This document shows positions 5,212 through 11,249 of a stretch of 11,249 bases of DNA, piece by piece. Every line of letters starts with the position of its first letter. Positions within the stretch are counted from its first letter, which is position 1. The DNA is from Bacteroidota bacterium (GTDB lineage Bacteria; Bacteroidota; Bacteroidia; Bacteroidales; UBA10428), in the NCBI GenBank assembly GCA_024640925.1, contig JAHEEB010000054.1, positions 1 through 11,249 on the forward strand, in the 5' to 3' direction. Under the pieces are notes generated by a model that was not told the origin of the DNA, made no database searches, and saw only the letters and a list, made by a program, of their open reading frames with translations. A program made the translations under genes and the position numbers.

Positions 5212-6708
5212 ATGAAAAGGATTTTTAATATAAAATATTTGAGTGGGAATTTTCCTTTACCGTTTTTCGTATTGGGTTTTATGACTATTTTCTTCAGTCT
5301 TTATTCAAAAGGACAAACCTACACGCTGGACCAGATAATTCAAATTGCACAGGAAAACTCGCCTGAAGCAATGAAAATCAAAACATACAAGGAAAACAAA
5401 TACTGGCAGTGGAAAACCTACAAATCGGAATACAAACCCCAGTTGGTTTTGAATTCTACCCTTCCTTCGTATCAAAAACAATCTATAGCTGTGCGACAGG
5501 AGGATGGAAGCATTTTATACCGCGATGTGAACCAAAGTCAAGCCTATGCAGGTCTTACTCTGGAACAGAATATTGGACTTAGCGGGGGAAAATTAACTCT
5601 CAGTTCCGATTTAACCCGGCTTGACGATTATAATCTGAATACAGGCAGCTATAGTGGTTCCCCATTTTATATCGGACTCGAACAACCCTTATTTGCTTTC
5701 AATAATTTAAAATGGATGAGACGCATAGAACCCATAAAATACGATGAATCGATCAAGGAATTTATAGAGGGCAATGAACAAATTGCTTATAGCTCTTCCA
5801 CTTTATTTTTTAACCTGCTCATCTCTCAAATCAATTACCAGATTGCCTATACAAATAAAATAAATGCTGATACCATTTACAAAATTGGAATGGAAAAATA
5901 TTCCATGGGTAAAATATCGAAGAATGAGTTGTTGCAGTTGAAATATGGAGCTATTACCGCCCAAAAATCAATAGCAACTGCCAGTCTTGCAATTAAAACC
6001 TCGTTACTGGCATTGAGTTCTTATATTGGAATAAAGGAGTCAGATAATATCCAATTAGTCTTACCCGACAGCATTAGCCGGATTCAGATTCATGATTCAC
6101 TGGCATTGGAAAAAGCCATGGAAAACAGCAAGCTCTCCATTGAATTCAAAAGACAGTTGCTTGAAGCCCGTCGCGATGCTGAGAAAGCCCGCAGAGAAAG
6201 CAGGCTAAATGCCAGTTTATATGTTAGTTACGGGAAAACAAACATTGCCAATACTTATTATGATATCTATGAAAATCCGCAACCCTTGCAAACGCTGAAT
6301 ATTGGACTAACAATTCCTATTCTTGACTGGGGCAGGTCAAAAGCCACACGAAAAACTGCTGAAGCAAACTTAAAACTTGTGGAATATACGGTACATCAAG
6401 ATGAGATAAACTTCCGGCAAGAGGTAATTACAGAAATCGAAAACTTTCGAATGCTCCAGGATTTTATTGAATACACTTCAGAAGCTGACCAGACAGCGGC
6501 CGAGAGATACGAGATAACTAAACTAAGATACTTGGCCGGCGATATTAATTTAACTGATTATAATATTGCCCTGGAAGAAAAGGATCAGGCAAAACAGGAT
6601 TATATAACAGCTTTGCGCGATTATTGGCTGACCTATTTTTCCATCAGGATATTAACTTTATATGATTTTAAGAACAATGAGTTATTAACAGTGATCAGTG
6701 ATCAGTGA
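5212..6708 (+). CDS. TolC-family outer-membrane efflux channel
   Basis: This 498-residue outer-membrane factor forms the exit duct of the exporter. Residues 1-35 are a signal peptide (basic start, hydrophobic run FFVLGFMTIFFSL, cleavage likely near SKG-QTY). The mature start, YTLDQIIQIAQENSPEAM, is the classic N-terminal OEP motif. Two OEP repeats follow. The first has beta segments at about 110-165 and helices to about 270. The second starts near 300, with the strand LNIGLTIPILDWGRSKATR (362-380) and ends with the helical run RYLAGDINLTDYNIAL through about 485. The length and layout are normal for the family. The final residues, TVISDQ, come from the start of the heptamer repeat, and the TGA stop lies in its third unit. 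The gene sits between the adaptor and permease genes, on the same strand, in the usual order. Confidence 0.93.
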   Translation: MKRIFNIKYLSGNFPLPFFVLGFMTIFFSLYSKGQTYTLDQIIQIAQENSPEAMKIKTYKENKYWQWKTYKSEYKPQLVLNSTLPSYQKQSIAVRQEDGSILYRDVNQSQAYAGLTLEQNIGLSGGKLTLSSDLTRLDDYNLNTGSYSGSPFYIGLEQPLFAFNNLKWMRRIEPIKYDESIKEFIEGNEQIAYSSSTLFFNLLISQINYQIAYTNKINADTIYKIGMEKYSMGKISKNELLQLKYGAITAQKSIATASLAIKTSLLALSSYIGIKESDNIQLVLPDSISRIQIHDSLALEKAMENSKLSIEFKRQLLEARRDAEKARRESRLNASLYVSYGKTNIANTYYDIYENPQPLQTLNIGLTIPILDWGRSKATRKTAEANLKLVEYTVHQDEINFRQEVITEIENFRMLQDFIEYTSEADQTAAERYEITKLRYLAGDINLTDYNIALEEKDQAKQDYITALRDYWLTYFSIRILTLYDFKNNELLTVISDQ

Positions 6709-6743
6709 TCAGTGATCAGTGATCGGTGAACAGTAAAAAGTAA
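6690..6743 (+). repeat. Heptamer tandem repeat, copy 2
   Basis: Five perfect AGTGATC units (6690-6724), one variant GGTGAAC (6725-6731), and then AGTAAAAAGTAA (6732-6743) make 54 bases. The channel gene ends inside it at TGA 6706-6708. Because 7 is not a multiple of 3, a change in copy number would alter the last residues of the channel and the distance to its stop, but stops recur quickly in every frame of the unit. This copy is nearly perfect, whereas the copy at 5144-5190 is diverged, which suggests recent expansion or homogenisation. Confidence 0.85.
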
Positions 6744-6760
6744 TCAGATAACATAATAAT

Positions 6761-8014
6761 ATGCTCAAAAACTATATTAAAATAGCCTGGAAAGTACTCC
6801 TTCGGAAGAGGTTGTATACTGCTATAACGCTTTTCGGAATTAGTATAACACTCATGTTTGTAATACTAATCAGTGCATTTTATAACCATTTGAATGCATA
6901 CGAATCGCCCAGGACGAAATTTGACAGGGTTTTATCCTTAACTATTGTTAGATATTATCAAAAAATGGATGATGGCAAAACAGGGAATGAGAATAATTCG
7001 CCACCATCATACGATTTTATTAAAAAATATGTAAAAACCTTAAAAACACCGGAAGCTGTTTCAGCCATATCCTTTATGCCCGAGTATATTGATGTTTATA
7101 AGAATCAGAAAAAAACAAGTTTGGTACTACGCTATACCGACAGCGAATTATGGAGTATTGCTGATTTTCAATTTCTTTATGGCCGGCCATTTAATAACAA
7201 AGAATTTCAGAATGCAGAAAGACTGGCTGTAATTGATGATTACACAGCAAAAATACTCTATGGCACTGATAATGCTATTGGCAAAGAAATACAGGTAAAT
7301 AATAATACACTTAGAATTTGTGGCGTTATTAAAAGCGTTGGAATAACCCGGCTGAGGTTAGCCGGGAATATTTATATGCCAGTTACGGTTGAGCCGGCCA
7401 ATTTATCTAAAGAAATAACTGGTCGTTTCACAGCCCTCGTTTTAGCTAAGAACAAAGGTGATTTTAAGGAAATTAATGCTGAATTCCAGAATGTAATCAA
7501 GAATATTCAGCTACCCGACGATGGTTCTGGCCGAAATAGTTTGGAAGCTATTCTGGATAAAGGTTTTTTCAGTGCAATAGTAACAGCATTCAATATTCCC
7601 AGGAAGAAATTAGCACATATCATTTTTATAACAATAAGCATGGTCTTACTGTTCTATTTGATACTGCCATCAATAAACCTGGTAAATATTAATGTAAACC
7701 GTATTTATGAGCGTTCCTCAGAAATTGGTGCACGTAAAGCTTTTGGAGCATCATCCGGAAATATTATCAAACAATTTCTCATCGAAAACATATTCATTAC
7801 CATATTAGGAGGGATATTGGGCTTTCTTTTTGCTTTTATTGCCATTCAAATCATAAATGCAAGTGAATATATATCTGCAACTCACCTGAATATCGATTTT
7901 AAAACGGTAGTGTTCGGGATATTTGTAAGCATGATACTGGGAATTCTTTCAGGTGTTTTGCCTGCATGGAGAATGTCAAGACTGAAAATTGTAAACTCTT
8001 TAAAACAAGATTAA
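6761..8014 (+). CDS. FtsX/MacB-type ABC transporter permease (first of a split pair)
   Basis: This 417-residue inner-membrane permease belongs to the type VII (MacB/LolCE/FtsX) group, whose members move substrate from the periplasm rather than through the membrane. The order is TM1 (about 20-41), a large periplasmic MacB-PCD domain (about 45-280), then an FtsX domain with TM2 (284-308), the cytoplasmic coupling motif ERSSEIGARKAFGAS (317-331), TM3 (340-366) and TM4 (382-402). It ends in the PAWRMSR...L tail. Its sequence resembles the first half of the fused permease at 9265 throughout (for example the segments containing PSYDFIKKYVK and IADFQF compared with PSYDYIKNYVK and IADFNF). It starts 17 bases after the heptamer repeat element and overlaps nothing. 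The next permease begins one base after its stop, so translation of the two is probably coupled. No ATPase domain is present. Confidence 0.9.
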   Translation: MLKNYIKIAWKVLLRKRLYTAITLFGISITLMFVILISAFYNHLNAYESPRTKFDRVLSLTIVRYYQKMDDGKTGNENNSPPSYDFIKKYVKTLKTPEAVSAISFMPEYIDVYKNQKKTSLVLRYTDSELWSIADFQFLYGRPFNNKEFQNAERLAVIDDYTAKILYGTDNAIGKEIQVNNNTLRICGVIKSVGITRLRLAGNIYMPVTVEPANLSKEITGRFTALVLAKNKGDFKEINAEFQNVIKNIQLPDDGSGRNSLEAILDKGFFSAIVTAFNIPRKKLAHIIFITISMVLLFYLILPSINLVNINVNRIYERSSEIGARKAFGASSGNIIKQFLIENIFITILGGILGFLFAFIAIQIINASEYISATHLNIDFKTVVFGIFVSMILGILSGVLPAWRMSRLKIVNSLKQD

Positions 8015-8015
8015 A

Positions 8016-9245
8016 ATGCAGAAGAATATTTATAAAATCATCTGGAAAAGAAGGAAACGAAACCGGTTTTTGCTTCTTGAGTTTTTAATCTCTTTTGTTG
8101 TGACTTTTGGTATCAGTATATTTCTGGTAAATTATGTGATAAACTATAATAAGCCTCTTGGATTCAACTATCATAATATTTGGGAAGTTTACCTCGAAGC
8201 CAAAGGTGATAAATCGAACAGAGATATCGATGCTGAAATAAAATCTATTCTGGATAGAATTGAATCATATGACCAGGTTGAGTCTGTTGAAAAACTAATG
8301 TTCAATTGTCCGTTTCGGTTTAATTTCACCGTCATCAACAAATTTTCATATAAAAATGAAAAAAACATCAGGCCTTATGCTTTCTGTACAGGTGATAAAT
8401 TCGACGATGTATTTCAAATCAAACTTGTCGAAGGAAGATGGTTCAATTCATCCGATAATGCTTCGAAATTCAGACCAGTTGTAATCAACCGGAAATTAAG
8501 AGATGAACTGTTTGGAAATCGAAATCGAAAAGTAATCGGTGAAGTTGTAAATGTTATGAATAACCAGCAATGTGTAATTGTTGGTGTTATTAATGAATTT
8601 CGGTATCTGGGAGATTTTTCAAAAACATCAAACTGTGTATTTGTAAGGACAACAGATGACAAAGGGCTGAACTATTCGCAAGATATAGAAGAAAACTCAA
8701 CAATTTTCGGGGGATATGATAATAGTTATCTTCGTGTAAAACCTGATGTTGCCATAGATTTCGAAGAAAAAATTTATTCCGAATTAAGGAATGATTACCC
8801 CAATTGGCTTATAAAATTCACAACATTAGAAAAAGTAAGAGAAAACTATTTTAAGCGAGTATGGATTCCTATGATTATAATATTACTTATCGCAGGCTTC
8901 CTGATTTTTAATGTTGTTCTTGGATTGTTTGGCGTACTCTGGTACAACATCTCACTTCGCAAATCGGAAATTGGGTTGCGGATGGCTGTTGGTGCTAATA
9001 AAGGTGAAATTTACAGGCATTTTATTGGAGAAATGCTGGTACTGGCAACCCTGGGAATAATTCCAGGTTTAGTAATTGCAGTACAGTTTCCCATTTTAAA
9101 GGTGTTTGAAATGGAATATAAGGTATATATTATAGCCATGTTGATAGCAATTGTACTGATTTATTTGCTGGTGACTATTTGCTCACTTATACCAAGCGCC
9201 CAGGCAACAAAAATTCAACCAGCAGAGGCTTTGCATGAGGAATAA
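8016..9245 (+). CDS. FtsX/MacB-type ABC transporter permease (second of a split pair)
   Basis: This 409-residue permease has the same topology as its neighbour: a basic start (KRRKRNR, 11-17), TM1 (20-42), a periplasmic MacB-PCD domain (about 45-275), TM2 (282-308), the coupling segment KSEIGLRMAVGANKGEI (316-332), TM3 (336-360), TM4 (370-392), and the FtsX-style end PSAQATKIQPAEAL (393-406). It starts a single base after the previous stop, the tightest spacing in the operon, which fits a 1:1 heterodimer. Its periplasmic domain (LVEGRWFNSSDN, 137-148) matches the second half of the fused permease at 9265 (IIDGRWFNKSDE). The two separate genes therefore correspond to the N- and C-halves of that fused protein. 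Confidence 0.9.
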   Translation: MQKNIYKIIWKRRKRNRFLLLEFLISFVVTFGISIFLVNYVINYNKPLGFNYHNIWEVYLEAKGDKSNRDIDAEIKSILDRIESYDQVESVEKLMFNCPFRFNFTVINKFSYKNEKNIRPYAFCTGDKFDDVFQIKLVEGRWFNSSDNASKFRPVVINRKLRDELFGNRNRKVIGEVVNVMNNQQCVIVGVINEFRYLGDFSKTSNCVFVRTTDDKGLNYSQDIEENSTIFGGYDNSYLRVKPDVAIDFEEKIYSELRNDYPNWLIKFTTLEKVRENYFKRVWIPMIIILLIAGFLIFNVVLGLFGVLWYNISLRKSEIGLRMAVGANKGEIYRHFIGEMLVLATLGIIPGLVIAVQFPILKVFEMEYKVYIIAMLIAIVLIYLLVTICSLIPSAQATKIQPAEALHEE

Positions 9246-9264
9246 ATAGATAACGAAAAATCGT

Positions 9265-11249
9265 ATGATAATGAATAGTTTCAAACTAACCTTAAAACTT
9301 CTGCAACGGAATAAAATATTTTCAGTAATTACTATTCTGGGTATGGCAATACCGTTGATGTTTCTTATGATTATTATCACTTCTGTATCTCATTTTACTT
9401 CGTATTCATCACCCGAGACTGATTTCGGAAGAGTTGTTTATGTTGATGAGCTTAAGTTTTCTATTAAAAGACCGAATGGATTTGAAGGTAATATGACTGG
9501 AAAGCCTTCATACGATTACATTAAGAATTATGTCAAAGTAATGAAATCACCTGAAAGAGTTGGTGTTATTTCAAGTTTAGAGACGTACAATATATATTTA
9601 AATAATAAAAAGCAGGTTCTGAAAGCAGCTTTTACCGATGACGATTTTTGGTTGATAGCAGATTTCAATTTCATTGAAGGAAGGGCATTTTCTAAATCAG
9701 AAGTTGAAAATGCACAATTAGTTGCTGTTATTGATGAGTCTACCAAAAATATGGTTTTTGGTGATGAGAACGCTGTTGGCAAAAAAATGAAAATATTTAA
9801 AAGGATTTATACCATAACAGGCGTTGTAAAAAACGTGGATATTTCTCACCAATACACTCATTCAAATATTTGGATGCCAATTACTACTTCCGAAAAATAC
9901 CTGGTAAAAGATATTTTTGCACCCGGTTGTACAGCATTATTATTAGCCAAAACAAAATCACATATTCCACAAATTCAAGCAGAGTATTCGCAGCGAATAA
10001 AAAATTTTCCCTTAGGTAGTTATGAAGGGCTTACCAAAATAAGCGGAGAATTAAGCACTGATTCCTATTACAAAAAAATTCAACGAATTTTCCAGGACTT
10101 ATTTTCTTTCTATATTAAAGAATCCTATATTCTATACCTGGCTTATGGTATCATCTTTTTCTTTTTCATATTGCTTCCATCTATTAATTTGTTCTATATT
10201 CATAGTAGTCGAATAAATGAGCGCTCATCAGAAATTGGGGTTCGTAAATCTTTTGGAGGATCAAAAAGGGTTATTTCCAACCAGTTTATAATTGAAAATG
10301 TGTTTATATCCCTGATAAGTGGTTTGATTGGATTTGTTTTTGCCCTGGTGTTTTTCTGGTTTATAAACAAATCTAAATTAATACCCGGTCTCTCAATTGT
10401 TCTTAGCGTTAAAAGTTTGGCTTTTTGTGTTTCGATGTGGCTGGTTTTTGGTATTATTTCAGGAATACTTCCAGCACTGAGAATGAGCCATATTAAGATT
10501 ATTGCAGCCCTTAATCAGCAAGAAATGCATAAAAAGGTAATATTTTTTACCAGAAAAATTAGGCGGCTGAAAATTTTACTAATAGTTGAGTTTGCTCTTT
10601 CCTTTATATCCCTGGCTTTAATTTTAACTTTTATTTTTCATTTTCAAAAAAACAATACATTTCCACTGGGATTCGATTTTAACAATGTTTACCAGATTTC
10701 TGCAAATAATTATGACGAAAATGATTTGGGATGGTTTGGTGAAAGCGATATGAACCAAGAAATAAGCGAAACAATTAAGTCAAAAAAATTTGTCGAATAC
10801 TATGGGAAATGGGAATCAAATGAGCCATACCATGATGGACATACCATAATTAATTGCAGAATCAATTATAAAGACAAGGAACTAAAAGATGAATTCTATT
10901 GTACGTTCACCGGGGAGAATATGGACAAAATTTTTAAACTCCATATTATTGATGGAAGGTGGTTCAACAAATCTGATGAAGGACTAGATAACACAATTAT
11001 AGTGTTGGATGAATCATGCAAACAAAAAATTTTTGGTGATAATAGAGCTGTTGGTGAATCTATCGATATTTGTGGTAATAAATGCATGGTTATTGGTGTA
11101 ATTGACCACTATAAATATCATGGAGAATTCTCTTTACCGGTTTGTTTGATTTTTGCAAAAGGAAGATTCAACAATTTAAATATAAATTCTTATGCAAAGG
11201 AGAAGACGGACTTCTTTAGGGTAAAACCTGGAACTAATGAAGAAACAGT
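9265..11249 (+). CDS. Fused double FtsX/MacB-type permease, 3' end beyond the window
   Basis: The frame opens at ATG 9265 and stays open to the right edge, giving 661 visible residues with no stop. The first half (about 1-425) has TM1 (about 20-40), a MacB-PCD periplasmic domain, TM2 (about 290-312), the coupling motif ERSSEIGVRKSFGGS (319-333), and two more helices ending in PALRMSHIK. After a short linker with a basic RKIRRLK stretch (429-435), a second unit begins with TM5 (about 436-458) and another periplasmic domain containing DGRWFN (563-568); its FtsX part is cut off. A full protein would be near 800 residues, the size of the double permeases common in Bacteroidota. ATG 9271 is an alternative start, but 9265 aligns base-for-base with the start of the permease at 6761. 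It lies 19 bases after the previous stop and belongs to the same operon. It could act as a pseudo-dimer by itself. Confidence 0.88.
   Translation, partial: MIMNSFKLTLKLLQRNKIFSVITILGMAIPLMFLMIIITSVSHFTSYSSPETDFGRVVYVDELKFSIKRPNGFEGNMTGKPSYDYIKNYVKVMKSPERVGVISSLETYNIYLNNKKQVLKAAFTDDDFWLIADFNFIEGRAFSKSEVENAQLVAVIDESTKNMVFGDENAVGKKMKIFKRIYTITGVVKNVDISHQYTHSNIWMPITTSEKYLVKDIFAPGCTALLLAKTKSHIPQIQAEYSQRIKNFPLGSYEGLTKISGELSTDSYYKKIQRIFQDLFSFYIKESYILYLAYGIIFFFFILLPSINLFYIHSSRINERSSEIGVRKSFGGSKRVISNQFIIENVFISLISGLIGFVFALVFFWFINKSKLIPGLSIVLSVKSLAFCVSMWLVFGIISGILPALRMSHIKIIAALNQQEMHKKVIFFTRKIRRLKILLIVEFALSFISLALILTFIFHFQKNNTFPLGFDFNNVYQISANNYDENDLGWFGESDMNQEISETIKSKKFVEYYGKWESNEPYHDGHTIINCRINYKDKELKDEFYCTFTGENMDKIFKLHIIDGRWFNKSDEGLDNTIIVLDESCKQKIFGDNRAVGESIDICGNKCMVIGVIDHYKYHGEFSLPVCLIFAKGRFNNLNINSYAKEKTDFFRVKPGTNEET

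Noticed and set aside
6690..6743. Considered the heptamer array as a CRISPR-like structure
   Set aside because: The units are contiguous 7-base repeats with no unique spacers.

Overview
The window looks like chromosome from a member of the Bacteroidota, probably a marine or gut relative of the Marinilabiliales/Prolixibacteraceae type (the order is a guess from style). The reasons are its AT-rich DNA, the lack of Shine-Dalgarno sequences before most starts, a TAnnTTTG-type -7 box, a Bacteroidota-style lipoprotein, and an export locus with several long FtsX-type permeases. I see no rRNA, tRNA, CRISPR array, integrase or transposase.

Layout. (1) 1-1109, minus strand: a signal-peptide beta-barrel-like outer-membrane protein, followed 72 bases later by a lipoprotein that runs off the left edge. 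(2) 1110-1733: a long non-coding stretch holding a decayed inverted-repeat element and, just before the next gene, a short out-of-frame hydrophobic reading frame. (3) 1734-2366, plus strand: a 210-residue protein that I read as a prokaryotic STING domain, the cyclic-dinucleotide receptor of some CBASS anti-phage systems. No CD-NTase lies next to it in the window, and its membrane/effector N-terminus looks short. (4) 2562-3575: a radical SAM/SPASM protein of unknown substrate, ending in a possible terminator hairpin. (5) 3576-3898: a second decayed repeat copy, a set of TGGAC/GTCCA palindromic sites, and a sigma-54-like -24/-12 promoter. (6) 3899 to the right edge: an export operon consisting of an HlyD-type periplasmic adaptor, a TolC-type outer-membrane channel, two separate FtsX/MacB-type permeases, and a third, longer permease that fuses the equivalents of the previous two. 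The adaptor and channel genes each end inside a heptamer tandem repeat.

How the genes work together. The adaptor, channel and permeases should form an envelope-spanning tripartite machine of the MacAB-TolC type. The ATPase is not in the window and must be downstream or elsewhere. The operon appears to be switched by an NtrC-type activator acting on sigma-54 RNA polymerase, but that regulator is also outside the window. The STING and radical SAM genes lie between two decayed repeat copies and look like accessory cargo unrelated to the exporter. The most interesting item is the apparently solitary STING gene.
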